A DNA stretch of 64,000 nt from Echinococcus granulosus (GCF_000524195.1 NW_020170466.1:236728-300727); one strand, 5' to 3'. Positions 27,055 through 39,250 are shown, numbered from the stretch's first letter. A program made the numbers and translations. The notes: generated by a model not told the origin, from the sequence alone.

Positions 27055-30000
27055 GTGAGTTATTGAGTCAGCTTCTAATGGCTTGGCATAAATAGCACCA
27101 GAATTATTTTAAAATAACTGGTTAAGAATTCAACATAAATTTGAGCACAAATTTCTTTAACAGTCTCTTTAGACACAATTATTTGGTTCCATGGACTTCA
27201 AAAGCGGCTAATCTGAAAGTGCAAAATCATTCTTATTCCAGATAAACTGGAATTTGAGCGGAATTCCTGCTTTCATGCATTAAGAATTCCGCCTCTGTAA
27301 ATGCCCGACAAAACAGCTTTATGATAGGTTTATTAGTGGGGCTGGTCAGCGGCGTTTTTTAGCTAATTTTGTGCCCTATAAACTCAAGTTATCCCTTTTT
27401 TATGAGCACAAAATTGGCATGAAATATTTAAGCTGTCCACCACGTCCTACTGTCTAGTAGTTATACGAAATCTTGCTGTGCACATTAATTTTTGTATCAT
27501 ATGGAAGTTTTTAGGTCACCTTTTAAACGCTTTGGTCCCGATGTGCCAATTTTTTTCTTGCGGCCAGAAGAAGCCTTTGATTTGAGTAGTATCGTCGCAC
27601 CTGGTGAATTCTGACGGGATGCATCCACTACCATCCTGGTTGCAACATGCGACTGAACATTTGTGAAAAAGTGTAGCATTCTACTGTTCTCGTAGAAAGA
27701 TGAAGCCGAATAGCCCGCTAAGCGCTATTTGTGATGAGCCTCCCAGCGGAAGTGGCAGAAAGGAGGGTTTCCGGCCAGAAAGTTTGCACTTTTACGCCTC
27801 CACTTGGCAGTAGTTGGCGGTCTTTGTAATTAACCCTTCCTGACGGCCATTTCGACGGTTAAGGATGTCTGCAATCTCGGAAATACGTTCCTGGTTCAAT
27901 GTTCTAATAGTTTCCTCTTTTTATGACTAGTTACAAAACGTTCTAGAACGTCGCGTGCTCTTTCGACTTCCTTGATTAGTCGTGCTAATAGCTCCAACGG
28001 ATAAGAGAATGGAACCACTGCATGCCTCCTGACTACCACCCGTTTAGTAAAGGTTAGGAAGATTAACGTCTACTCGATGAGCTGGAAGACCAAGCGAGTA
28101 TCCAGCCGTCATCGTGAAGATCAAGTCATACATTTTAGCAACTCAAACGCATATTTATCCGCCAAACTTGTCAGTTGTTCCATGTGTTCTCTAGGTTTAC
28201 CAAATGCCTTCTAGCCTACCTTTTTTGTGCATGTCCACCGATCTGGATCATTGAGCTGCATCAACTACAGCAACTGAACGAGGCAACAGACGCGGTAATC
28301 AACAATCAGGGCTTCATAAAACCCGGTGGGCTGATGTCCGTGCGAAATCCCTGGCTGCAGGCGGGGCTGGTCTACAATGAACCCGGTGTAAGTTGGGCTG
28401 ACTTTCAGGAAACATCCAAAAGACTTGAGGTGCTCTTAACATCCCTACCGACATTCTGAAGGTTAAGTCTGTACCGGAGTCATTTTTAGCAAAAAAAAAA
28501 ACGAAAAGACAGGTAGGTTAATTCTTTTTTAAAAAAAGAGCCTGGTTTCTTTCAGTCGCTTTTTCTGTCTAAATTACTTAAAATGTCTTTGTTTGGGTAG
28601 TGCAGAGCAGAAAGTAACAAAGGAGAAGCTCCCTCCGGTGTTTTCATAAGGCTGGATTATAAAGGGTGTACCTAAGGTGGGGTGAGGTGAGGCCATCACC
28701 ATTACCACGTATAAACATTCCCAAAGGCAACCAAGGGTAGTTAAAACTTCTTAGAGGTGGAAATGCTCTTTCCGCACCTGTTTTATCCCCTACTTTCTCT
28801 TCATTTTTTTGTCTTTGTAAGCTCAGCATCTACTAACCCTGTCGTCGACTTCCCTACTAAAAAATTTCTAATCTATCGCTTTCACATTAAACAAGAAGAA
28901 GGAGGAATATCATGGCGATATGCCTAAACAGAGTGGGAGATGATGCATATAAAGTTGCGTTTTATCTCCAAAGAATGGGATCTTTCTTCCCCTTTGACTG
29001 TTGTTACCACCTGGTGTGCATGTGAGTGGTGAGGTCTTAGACAAGCCTGTTCAGGCATAAACAGGAGAGGAAAATTGCTTAAGACCACACACACGTGGAC
29101 AGGCACAGAAGAAGCACTGTATTCTTGCGACGAAAAGATGCGGGCCTTGAGAATAGGCATTTGTGAGTGGATCGTTGGGTAACAACCAATGAAGTGCATG
29201 CCTGACGTTAACCGGTCAGTCGGTCAATCAACCAGTAGGTGAACAATAGGAAATGCATAGTCTCTGTGTTAAAGTCATTTGNNNNNNNNNNNNNNNNNNN
29301 NNNNNNNNNNNNNNNNNNNNNNNNNNNNNNNNNNNNNNNNNNNNNNNNNNNNNNNNNNNNNNNNNNNNNNNNNNNNNNNNNTTCCCTTTCTTCCTTTTCC
29401 ACTTGGTGTAGATACAAAACAGCCCTTTCTTTGGCCAAATTATTCATTACTGAGGCATGTGATCCCGAGTCATCACATCAGGAATGGCTCCTACTTGTCT
29501 ATTTATGATCAGGGATGGAAAGTCTTCCTTAACATCACTCATCAGTTACTGATCCCTGAGTCACTCATCACCAAAACGAAGCACGCAGTCCCATTTGTTT
29601 GTTCACTGCAATGGCGGCATATTCCGCTACCTTACACCACACCTTCCACAGATGCAGATATACGGAGGGAGGCTGCACACCTTGTGCAGATGCGGCACCG
29701 AGTTGAACTGGGTCCTTCATGCAGATCGGATGGAATTTAAATCCACCAAGTTCCTTCAACCGATGAACAATTAATTCATCTATCCATACATTCTGATTGG
29801 ACAGTGAAAAGATTTCACCAAATAATAATTACATGTTCTTTTAAATCGTCCCCTGATTACAAAACCAAATATCATCCAGTTGCCCACCCATAAACGTTCT
29901 AGAGTGTTCTTCTGCTATAACGCGATGCTGTTAGCCTTTTTACTCACAGCTGTATGCAATTTCCCCTCTAGAGCATTATTTCGTCATTTTTGTACTCTCT

Positions 30001-33000
30001 TTCTTTTATTAATGATTTAAAAAATTGGGGAATAAGTGACTCCCAACTTGCCTGCTTTTGTGTATGATTCCATATATTGCGATAACTCTTGTGAGCACCT
30101 TTCGTTTTTTGTCTTGCTTCGCCAAGCAAACAACCAACCAATATGAAATTGACAGGGCCTTCTTTTCTAGGGGATGCAGCTTATCCTTAAGATCCCACGG
30201 AGTTTGGTCGGCTCTCCTTGTAACTTCGTCTCTGGCATTAATACGGGTAGATAAGCAGTAGTTTTACCAGTTACCATGTCAGAAGTCCAAAGATCTTTAG
30301 AAGTCAGTTCCCTTCTTTTCTTTATGACAAATTATTTGGATGTTCTCGTAAAGTTTGTCTAACTCGGCGTTTGATTAGCCGGACACTTAAGTCACAGCAG
30401 ACTGCCAGCACTTGACGGCATGGCTTTCGAGTCATATTTGTACCCTGTCAGCCCTTCTGTATGTTAGTAGTGCATCTTTTGCCAAACTACTGTAACTTTT
30501 AAAAATTTTTATGGAATACTCGGGACGGGACCCGACCTATGCCTACCTAAGAGCTACGTTTAGAATGAAAGTTTTTATCTCTTCTCAAAAAATTTCCCCA
30601 ATTATTTTCAATTTACAAATTATAGCCTTAAGTTAATTGGAAGAGGCGACATGAAAATTTGTACTTAATAAACAAAAAAAAATCCATGTCAAATATCAAT
30701 AAGCTGCCGTTTAACGAGGCGTTTGAGCAACGATACCCTGACAATGATATCAGTAGTGTGGTGTTCTGAAAAATATTTTCCTTTCTTTTAGGAAAACCTT
30801 GTAATAATGGGTGATACTGTAGAGAATTATCTGAATGCAGCTGCAATGCGCAAGAACCTCACATTAGATACCTCCATCACTCATGCGACTTTTCGTGTCA
30901 AACGGTCTTCCTCTGAAGAAGTGAGTTATTTCCACAATCTGATTGAATACTGCTTGATCACTCAGATTTTGTGTCTTTTCAAAGCATCGAGATCCTAGGT
31001 GGGCGATTGTATTTCAACTTTTCGACGATGAAATGGACAAATAGCACGAAAAATAAGTACACAATCGCGTGCTACTTAATTCGGATATTAAGTAGCCACT
31101 CCTGACAATTGAATCATTTCAATTTTACTGGTAAATAGCTTTTAAATGTGACTTTTCTGTCCTTATTGGTGAACAAATTGGAGAATGGGAATGAGGAAAC
31201 AAGGGGAAACAGTGCGCGTGATTCCTCGAAATTTTTGAAAAATACTCACGTCGCTCATTTTTTACACTAGTCGAAATTAGTGATATAGGAATGTCTTTTT
31301 TTCTACCCAACACGTGCCGCTTAATTGGGAACCTCGAATGTATTCGCCACCTTGCGGGTACGACTGGGGGCGATTGATTGACCGATTGATTAACCTAACT
31401 AACTGTCATAAAGTAATGGGAAAAGAACACAAACAACATGCCCGAAGGCGATTTTGATAGCTGTGGTGACTTCTCAAATAGTTCAAACGTATGCTTAACA
31501 GCATGCGGCCAGTTAATTCTCCACAGGTCATGGTTTCAGACAGGGGTATGGCCCATGGGTCAGACCACCAGCCTACTAGTAAGTGGTATGTCCTCCCATT
31601 ATTACTAACTTTGCTTAGAGGAGGACCTGGAGTGCTAGAGGTAGCGAATTGCGTCACGCTTTTGGCCCAGAATTGGTCGAGTAATGTGGAATGACTAGAC
31701 AGTCGAGTGTCAAATTTGGTTTTGGTTTGTTAATTTGAGGATTCCAAGGCTATAAGGGGCCTATTGTGACCCCTTGAGAGGGATAAAATGCGACTCATGA
31801 AAAGGTCGAATCCCCTTTTACGCTGCAACTTTCCTGGCGATGTCTGTCACCTCGACTTTTGTGACAAACTCCTAGGCATTCCAGGAGGTTTCCAAGCTCG
31901 TCCTTTAGTTTATTTCTCCCAGTTCAGTCAATATAGCGCTAAGACCACTCAAGAAAAACTATTTTTTGTGTGCCTTCAACAGCCACCCAGTAGTCCGCGT
32001 AAATAAACCCCCTACTTCCTATATTTCCTCACACTCGTTGACAAATAAAAACGTCCTGATAACTACAGTTGACAACTCTGCAGCAGGGAGTGAGTTCACT
32101 TACACACACGCCAACACGTAATAATCTTAGGCACTGCATTGTTTTCCTCCTCATTTTTCATCCCTTTCAGGCATTAGACAATGACATCCGATGCGTTTAG
32201 ACACAATACATCCCATAAAAGTAAAATCGGTCAACAGATGTAGTCAAGAAAACCCTTAAAAAGGAACGAATTTTTCATATCGCTTCGCTGGAGATGTCAG
32301 CAACTCCAGAAAAACGTTCCCTAACTTTCTAGATCCTGATGTCTTGGCTACTTTCACCTGCGTTCTCGAAACTGTTCTAGCCCCGTTCGTCGTGATTGGC
32401 CAGCACGCACTTAAGGTCAAGGTTAAACTGTGATTACAACTACATATGGCCAAAAAGACCCATTGATTTAGACCCATTTCCCCTTAGTCTCCATCAATCA
32501 GCCATCTAACTCGTATATGCACTTCACACCCCTGTCCTTACCCACCCACGTCAATTAATAAAGGCGGCCACTCTGAAGTTCTTATCCATGACCTACCCCT
32601 TTGAGAGCCCATTAGAGTAGAGTTTGTTCGCACATATAGCCATAGGTTATGGCGATTGGTGAGGGGTTATAACACTCCTCTGTGCATGTCAGTAATCCTC
32701 TTGGAGGAGGCTGAGGAAGAACCCACCTTACTGTATCCGATCTAAAGGGACAGAATTTGAAGACGCGGCTCCTGCTTCACTGGGGTGAGGAGGTTCTTCC
32801 GAGCAGATCTACCTGGAAAAGTGATCAAAAAATTGCGAGTCTTTGAATTTCTTTGATAGAAAACAGAGTAGATTTGCGCCTTGAGACCAGATGTTTCATA
32901 GCCCCGTGGACTTCACAGCTGGTAGAGTTGCGACGGCGTGTCAATGATTGAGGCTTTCGGGGCTCTTTCTTCAGGACACTCTTTAGCCCGCTTTCAGGAG

Positions 33001-34448
33001 AGCGTGTCTTCTTTCTCTCATTTTTGCTTTCAGGGCTTTGAGCTATTTCCCCTTTTAATTAATGAATGAACACTCTCCCCTTTTTCTTTTAGGGCGCAAT
33101 TCGTTTTCCCACGCAAGAAGAAAGCTTGATTCAGGTAAGTACAAGGGCAGGCACCAATTTCATACTGCCTAATTTACCAACAAGAGATAAAATCTTTTCC
33201 AATCTACTGGGAAAAAGCAAAAATCTGACTTTGAAGGATTCCAACTGCCTTCCCATCTCTCTACTCACATCATTATGAGAGCCCCTAAAATTAATGAGTT
33301 TAAATAAACACAACTTAATTTGCCTTTAAGCATCAAATTCTCTCCTTACCAATCTCTTTTGACTGAGCCAAAATTTGACTTTCAAGTTGGGATTTAAAGT
33401 TTCACAAGGTAAATTTTGTGGATTCACACCCAAGCCTTAACATCCAGGGTGTAAAAATCGTCCCCAATGTCGGCGATGCCGACAGCTATTTTGATTTTAA
33501 GATACAGGGTTAACAAAACTGTCACATCTGAGCTTGTACGATGTGGTGAGGTACGAGATATTAGAACGTCGCGTGATAAAATCACTTTCTCTTAATCAAA
33601 TCGCCTCTACCATCTTGGAGAAATAAGGAGGTTAATGAGAAGGAGAAAGACCGTTTTTATGTGCATATTCAACTCCATCTCTACTGTTAAAAATAGACTT
33701 GATTTGCCTCTACTAGGCAGTGACCTTGCAACATTACCCCTTAAAAATGCGGGTCCGTATAATGGAACAACTTCTACTTCTCTCGGTCATTGTTGGACGG
33801 TGGCTGCTCCCCCGCTTCGGGATAAGTCGCGATCAACTGTCTCAATTGCTTCTCATCAACATTGGCAATGCAGCGGATATACTGGAGCTCTTTGAGGCCT
33901 TCAACGAAGAGGCCGTAAGAACAAATACCTCCCTTAATATCTGTATCCTCTGCTTATGGCAGGCCTCCCTCCTTCAATTTTGTTTTAATAAAACGGCCAC
34001 TTTGGAGTGTCCGAAAAATACAACCCAACAGGTGCCCTCGCTTCTTCGATCTGTCTCAAGAAGCACCACTTTTAATGACCTCGAACCTACGGAGCCGATT
34101 CAAATCCAGCCAGAAATTCATGTGTTCCTTCCTCGAAGACGCCACTTCTGTGATTGCTGTTCTCGCGATTCTCCAGACAATCGTGTATCCGGCTGTGAAC
34201 AACTTTGGTTCGGTACCGAATTGTGGGCTCTCTTTATGTCTCTCATTCTGCAAGATGTACCTTTTCTGGCATTACGACTCACCTTGGTGTTGCACTTCAA
34301 TGTGCGCAGTTACTCAAACATCTTCTTCACCTGTAAAAACTCCCTCCTCATTCTGCTTCAGGTATTTCGCTCGGTGGTAATATCAAGTGAGTTTCGACGC
34401 AACTGGTCAAATAACAAATATGACATTCCACTGATTTTGGTGCCCTAA
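26426..34448 (+). CDS. TMEM26: TMEM26-family multi-pass membrane protein (five exons)
   Basis: Joining exons 26426-27054, 28195-28387, 30792-30920, 33093-33134 and 33717-34448 gives one open frame of 574 codons, with every splice phase agreeing. Landmarks of the TMEM26 family appear in order: a Tyr-Trp-Leu-Leu helix, KWF across the first splice, WIIELH, GRWLLP followed by ISRDQLSQLLL and NIGNAADILE, then LILQDVPFLALRLTL. About eight hydrophobic helices are visible (residues 136-170, 174-196, the start of exon 2, and five in exon 5). The vertebrate protein is known mainly as an adipocyte surface marker with no defined molecular role, so no function is claimed. Unlike the vertebrate form, it has about 135 extra N-terminal residues rich in Gln, Pro and Ser. 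The C-terminus is uncertain, because a good donor (GTGAGT at 34387) lies 60 nt before the stop. Confidence 0.88.
28195..28387 (+). CDS. TMEM26: TMEM26 exon 2
   Basis: The acceptor is TTCTCTAG. The first base completes Trp210, giving KWF at the junction as in vertebrate TMEM26. It codes residues 211-274, including a helix ending in WIIELH. The donor is a consensus GTAAGT at 28388, phase 0. The frame stays open 70 nt past the donor, but the join to exon 3 is in phase and the donor is strong. Confidence 0.85.
29282..29381. other. Assembly gap (100 N) in TMEM26 intron 2
   Basis: Exactly 100 unknown bases. The gap is intronic and does not affect the predicted protein unless it hides a small exon. 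Confidence 0.99.
29545..29760 (-). repeat. Dispersed repeat D, copy 1 (coding-like), in TMEM26 intron 2
   Basis: The reverse complement of this stretch aligns with 39035-39250. The minus strand here is open for 63 codons. Its peptide contains GFKFHPICMKDPVQLGAAS and QPPSVYLHLWKVWCKVAEY; in copy 2 the matching frame gives FHLVCLKNPGQLGATAAQ and QPPSMQLHLWRVWCEVGE, broken by stops upstream. By hand count over 36 codons, substitutions fall 10/4/10 on codon positions 1/2/3, which is only weak support for past selection. The family is not recognised. Confidence 0.6.
30400..30490 (+). repeat. Dispersed repeat B, copy 2, in TMEM26 intron 2
   Basis: Diverged partner of 9870-9950 in the same orientation. 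It shares the GGCATGGCTTTC and TGTATGTTAGTAGTGCATC-like blocks in the same order and spacing. Confidence 0.45.
30792..30920 (+). CDS. TMEM26: TMEM26 exon 3
   Basis: 129 nt (43 codons, residues 275-317), bounded by a TTCTTTTAG acceptor and a GTGAGT donor, phase 0 on both sides. It codes a hydrophilic loop beginning ENLVIMGDTVENY. This is the variable loop between the WIIELH helix and the GRWLLP helix, so support comes from splice signals and phase, not from sequence similarity. Confidence 0.75.
32275..32680 (+). repeat. Dispersed repeat A, copy 2, in TMEM26 intron 3
   Basis: Direct-orientation partner of 5750-6140. The best shared block is AATAAAGGCGGCCACTCTGA at about 32558-32577. Minus-strand frames are more broken than in copy 1; a peptide like SLTLTLSACWPI matches the LALTLIDLRF segment of copy 1 only loosely. 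Confidence 0.6.
33093..33134 (+). CDS. TMEM26: TMEM26 exon 4 (42-nt microexon)
   Basis: 14 codons (GAIRFPTQEESLIQ, residues 318-331) between a TTTTCTTTTAG acceptor and a consensus GTAAGT donor, phase 0 on both sides. Skipping it would keep the frame, so alternative use is possible. Confidence 0.65.
33445..33630 (+). repeat. Dispersed repeat C, copy 1 (coding-like), in TMEM26 intron 4
   Basis: Aligns with the reverse complement of 39790-39978. In one frame this copy reads QGVKIVPNVGDADSYFDFKI and the partner QGVKMVPNVGNTDSCFEFKI. One extra base then shifts this copy, after which KTVTSELVRCGE matches KTVPSELVLCGV. By hand count, differences over 32 codons are about 3/3/8 at positions 1/2/3. 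That excess of third-position changes suggests descent from a coding sequence. The source protein is not recognised. Confidence 0.65.
33717..34448 (+). CDS. TMEM26: TMEM26 exon 5 (last)
   Basis: The acceptor is TGCCTCTACTAG, phase 0. Codes residues 332-574, with the most conserved part of the family: GRWLLP at about 358-363, ISRDQLSQLLL and NIGNAADILE just after, a helix with LCLWQASLLQF, then LILQDVPFLALRLTLVL and a final helix ending LLILLQVFRSVVI. Asn-Lys-Thr and Asn-Thr-Thr sites sit in the loop after the LCLWQ helix. The stop is TAA at 34446-34448. Confidence 0.87.
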   Translation, partial: AVTLQHYPLKMRVRIMEQLLLLSVIVGRWLLPRFGISRDQLSQLLLINIGNAADILELFEAFNEEAVRTNTSLNICILCLWQASLLQFCFNKTATLECPKNTTQQVPSLLRSVSRSTTFNDLEPTEPIQIQPEIHVFLPRRRHFCDCCSRDSPDNRVSGCEQLWFGTELWALFMSLILQDVPFLALRLTLVLHFNVRSYSNIFFTCKNSLLILLQVFRSVVISSEFRRNWSNNKYDIPLILVP

Positions 34449-37400
34449 ATCTGCCACCCACTCCATCGTGTTCAGTGGGAGTAGGAATTTATCTGTGTAT
34501 TTTACTAAAGATCTTCCTTTCTTTTCCCCTTTTTTTTCTCAATTCGAACGCATTTCCGGAGTGATGAAGGTAAGATGGAATAACATCGAAGGCTGGGTGT
34601 ATCACCGGATAAATGAGATTCACTCCTCTAGGGAAAACGTCATTTCATTACCAGAAGATTCTTTTTAGCATTTCAGCATTTACAGCTTATTTCCACTGGG
34701 TTAGACTTTCGGTGAGGGCAGGACTCGGATTGGGGTGGAGAGAACAGTCAAGTGGGGAGTCGGGCTTATCCCATTTGCCCGGAGTAGAAGGATAAAATAC
34801 GCACTCTTTCAAGGAGGCAGTCGAAACAAAGTACTTATTTAAATGAGAAAATGGGTTAGGGGAGGGCAACAGCTGAACCGACAGTTGCCTTTTCTGCGAT
34901 CACAGATGAGGCGTGTCTAAACTACAGCATTGTAGCCTACCTTGCATAAAAGATGCTTCTCGTTTCTGACCACTTTGCACCACCTGGTCTGAATATCATT
35001 GAATGTACAGCAGACCGGCCAGAAATCATTAAAATTATTTATTTATCATGTTGGCTATTTTATCAAGATTTTAATTACAAGAGGCGAATTCAAGGGCAGT
35101 GGTAACACGGTCAGCTTTCAAAGGCGTAGATGCAAAGTTACCCACGTAGATGCATTTTTCTGACTTCTCTGCTTTGAAGTACACGTTTAACTTAGCCGGC
35201 TTCAGGTTCTTCGGGAATACCAAAGGCATCGTCAATGTTGGCCGTAAGCTGACCCTCTGTGAGCCACAGGCCCTATCGAAATTTGTCAAAATTGGTGATT
35301 GGTAATTCTTGCAGGAATCACTTGGGCCACCATTGTCAAGTCTTCTAAAACGCTTACCTCGAGCCCTCTAGCTTTAACCTGCCTATAGGATTCATTGGGA
35401 TTACTGCGACAGTGGGGATTGACAGCGTTGACCCAAAGGTGATATCCATGACCATTTTAGAGCTCCTCGCACTTACACGAACCCAGTCATCTGTCAACAT
35501 CTCTCTCTCTCAGTGGTGAGCTCAGAAACATAATCCGAGCCTAAAGGCACTTTGTAAAAACCACTGACAGGGCCTACGTGGAGGTGATGGCTATTATTTC
35601 GGAACCTTCGAGTAGATTGAAGTGCAAAGTGACTGGATGGAGACCCAGACACCCTTACCCACTTCCTGTTGTTCCACCACAAAGTTTGTTGTCTTATACC
35701 CTCATAATTTTGTGGCAGTTTCCAGGAGAGGCAACTGATAGAGTATGTCGTGTCGATGACATACGTCAGGTTCATCATGGACCTGGATAGTGGTCAATAC
35801 CGCGGTGGCGCCACTTTCTTTTGAACTGCCACAGAAGTTTTTACACTCACTAAGAGGTCAACGTTTTCGAGTTGGATAGAAGCCACATTATTCATATCCA
35901 TGATTTTGACATTGCTCGACTCAAGTACCTCACGACTATACTAAGGAGACATTACCCTTCCGAGAGTACGACTAATACACCCTTTTGTCATCCTCCCTGT
36001 CACCTCACTGCAGGTGCGAAGTGTCTCCGAAGACTCCTGGAGACACGGAACATGGAATTGGATTGACATGTGTTGCCACATCATTGATACTGCTGCCACC
36101 GCAGTGTTTACTGAGGTCTTAGTGCAACAGATGTATCATGTCGTCAGACTAAGGTTTGATGATGTTAGGGCCATTTTTACACCGTTGCAGAGTCAGTACA
36201 CCTTCACTGAGGGAATATCATCGAATTTGGAGAGGTAGTGAATTGGTAGCTTTACACAAAATTGGATGGGATTGTCTGTTCCAAAACAGTACAAGACAAT
36301 TCGAAATTCCTGTCAAGGAATACCGACTGAGGAACTTTCCAAAGGCACTTTGTCAAGAAGGATAACAAGAAGTTAGTTAACTTAACTTTGGATGATATCT
36401 AGTGGATTTGGCAGCCGTGGTGATCCTGACTGAAAAAGTCACATCATCAGGTGTGATTTACTTTCCCTTCTCTTCCAGCTTTTTGAATCTCCATTCACAT
36501 CTTATCTTCCAGAGCTGCGATGTATTTTAGGGCATCGGATTCTAATCTAAACTCGTTCTAGCTCTCGTTCCAGTTGACTTTTTAATATTAAAGTGTCAGA
36601 CCTGAAGTAAAAGAGGACATTAGGAAGGACAGTCTGCCGAATGAACTGAGGAACTGCCTGTAATTTGCAAGCGAGAGCAGCTTTTCCTCCCTCACCTAGA
36701 CGATAAACGAGGGCTGAACTCCGAATCGGACAGAAGGACATTCCTTGTGTCATGTTTAGCTAGGTGGATGATCAGTCTTACTGGATGAAACAAGTGCCAT
36801 TCAGTCAGTCAAGATGGAAATGTTGTCTCATCCTGAAGGCCGAACAACATTTAAGGAAGTCTCTGTACATCTGAGCATAAATGCCACATGGTAAAGTGGA
36901 ACGTCATACTCCGGAGTGATTAAGGCTACTCGGTATAATGAAGGTGCTTTTACTGTGAGGTATTGGCAGATCTCATAGCGTAAGAAAATTTTCTTTTTTA
37001 TTGGATAAGAGGGAGTGCGGTGGGAAGAACATTACCTTCCTTCGCCTCATCCCCCTAAAGATCATCACCTTTTCTTGCCATTAACCTTAAACAATCGTAT
37101 GAATGCGCAGACATATGAGAGGTGGAAGTGTGGGCTAAAAATCCCACCTCTCCATTTAAGCACCTTTAGTACTTCTGCTAAAATGGAGGTGATCAGTGCC
37201 TTCTCAGCTTGTGTGAAGAGCCAGGTAGACAATTCAAGGCTCCACACCAATAATGCAGGATAGAGCTTCACTTCGCGGTTGATGCGCTTAAGCAGTTTGA
37301 CTCCTTAATCATTTAGCAATTTGCTCCAGTGTTCACGATACAATATCTTCAGCTCCCACCTCACGTTTCCTCCCTAAGTCATTTCCAACTACGCAATATT

Positions 37401-39034
37401 GCGTATGAAAGGGCTGCACGCCTAAAGCCATAGATGGAATACCAAGATGCTAATAATCAAATCAAATCAAATCGAAGTGATTGAGGAGTCTGCGCCTTAA
37501 AACGTAGTATTTAAAGAGACAGCATTTAACTTTATTGGGCATCCTTTTACTCAATTTCTTTAACTGTGGAGGATTTGCTTAAATTCCTATGCACAAGTCA
37601 TCCAAGCGCTCAGCACAAATCATTGGGCCGTCTGAGAACGCATTGTACATAAAACCGTTCACCCGAGAGCGGAGGAAAGAGGGAGATTGAGAGATTTCCC
37701 CAATATCCACTTAGGCTACCTTTACGCATTTACAGCACCAATTAGTAGCTCAGTAAATGTAAACCTTTAATAGGGGAAAAAAGAGAAAATTTAAGTCAAA
37801 CTGAGGCACCGGAAGTTATGCTGATTTTAAGCAGTAAGTGAGTTACCTTCTTTCCTGTCAATTAAAGCAACTTTATCTTTAATTTATCTGTTCTGTTTTT
37901 CCTTATATTACTCCCTGTTGACAAGGCGTCTGTCAAAAAGGAGGCCCTACAAGCTGAGGTTGAATAAAGCAGGTTGATTTTTAAACGTTTTTTCCACAAG
38001 AACCTCCACTTGTCAATTGCCATGGCAACTACGACTGAGTCAAAAACAAAAGCAATTTTTTTAAGAAGGAAAAAAGCGATCAAGGTGGATGCTTAACTTG
38101 CTCGCTGAAATAGGCGCTTCCATATGGACTCTTTCTTCTCCCCTTTTAATGCGGAATAAAGAGAAAAGTAGGAGGAAAAATTTTTACTCTCAGATCCATT
38201 TCATTAATGCCGAAATTTATTCAGCAGTCTTTTGCACCTTCTCACCCCCTCTTCTCCCACCCTCTCAACCACCTGCCCCCTCCTCCGCCTCAACTGTAAC
38301 ATTTCATACTGCATCTTTGTCTTTCGGTTAAGCCGTCAAAAGCAAGGTGTGGTGGGTTTGACAAAAAGGGGGGCCTGTTTCACTTCTGAAGAGCATGGCT
38401 TCCTACTCTACGCTCACTTACCCTCAAAGAGGGGAAAAAGTAATACATCGTGCAGATGGTTTCGCCCTGGAAATTGCAAGCCAGCCAATGAAAGCAGCCT
38501 TTGCAGCCCTCCGAATTCGGATCTGACAGTTTTTGCGCAACCATAAAAAGAGGCGGTGAAATTAATGGCTTGAATATCCTCGTGTATGATAGGTTATGCC
38601 CTTGAAGAATGCCTACACAAATGTCAGACCGTGGGTAGTGTAGAGAACCCTGCTAACGCCTTCTCTGAGGAATCACATGACGTTCAATGGAATGTTTTCA
38701 CCAATCCTCCCTTTCGCACCCTTGTTGTATTTAAGAATATTTTTGAACTCATTAATGAGGCATACGAGATAGCAAATCATTCAGCCATCCTAGAGAGAAA
38801 GTGGACTTATGGCTTGCGGTGCATTCACCTTAAGGCCATCATTGGCGGTCAGGGTTTAAAATATCTCTCTCATGACCAGAAAATCCGTGTCCAGTTCATT
38901 ATTAACTTGTAGGCACTTATAAAATGCAAGAGATTATCAAAATGCCCCAACATTTGCCAGTCTGCTGATGAGGTAGACTACACTTTGGCTTCTGCTGTTT
39001 TTTGACATTTTGAACTTTGGCGCCATGGAATGTC
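34449..39034. other. Intergenic region with decayed coding-like fragments
   Basis: No intact gene. The minus strand between about 36753 and 35071 holds broken frames whose peptides look more protein-like than the surroundings: FCPIRSSALVYRLGEGGKAAL and LPNVLFYFRSDTL near 36.6 kb, and TLTMPLVFPKNLKPAKLNVY near 35.2 kb. Stops and frame changes separate them and no good splice chain links them. A pentamer run (ATCAA units) lies at 37454-37473. A plus-strand frame at 38586-38912 (108 codons) has no recognised motif. Confidence 0.4.
37454..37473. repeat. Pentanucleotide microsatellite
   Basis: About four AATCA units in tandem. Confidence 0.8.
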
Positions 39035-39250
39035 ATTTGGATGGACTTGATGAATGTGATTCCACCTGGTCTGCTTGAAGAACCCAGGTCAACTAGGTGC
39101 CACAGCTGCACAAATGGTGCAACCGCCTTCCATGCAGCTACATTTGTGGAGGGTGTGGTGTGAGGTGGGGGAATGCTTCACGATGACAGTGACTTAACAA
39201 AATAGGCGAAAAACTGCGCAGGTCTTTCTGTTAAGGAGTGACTGAAGAAT
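39035..39250 (+). repeat. Dispersed repeat D, copy 2
   Basis: Plus-strand partner of the minus-strand copy at 29545-29760. The frame giving FHLVCLKNPGQLGATAAQ is open for about 45 codons but has stops immediately upstream, so it is not a working gene. Confidence 0.6.

Noticed and set aside
31797..31822. AAGGTCGAATCCCCTT as a tRNA T-arm
   Set aside because: The stem pairs poorly and no cloverleaf fits upstream.
35750..36140. Inverted similarity between the minus strand at 35750-35835 and the plus strand at 36070-36140
   Set aside because: Only about a dozen bases (GCCACCGC and a few around it) align well; not clearly above chance.
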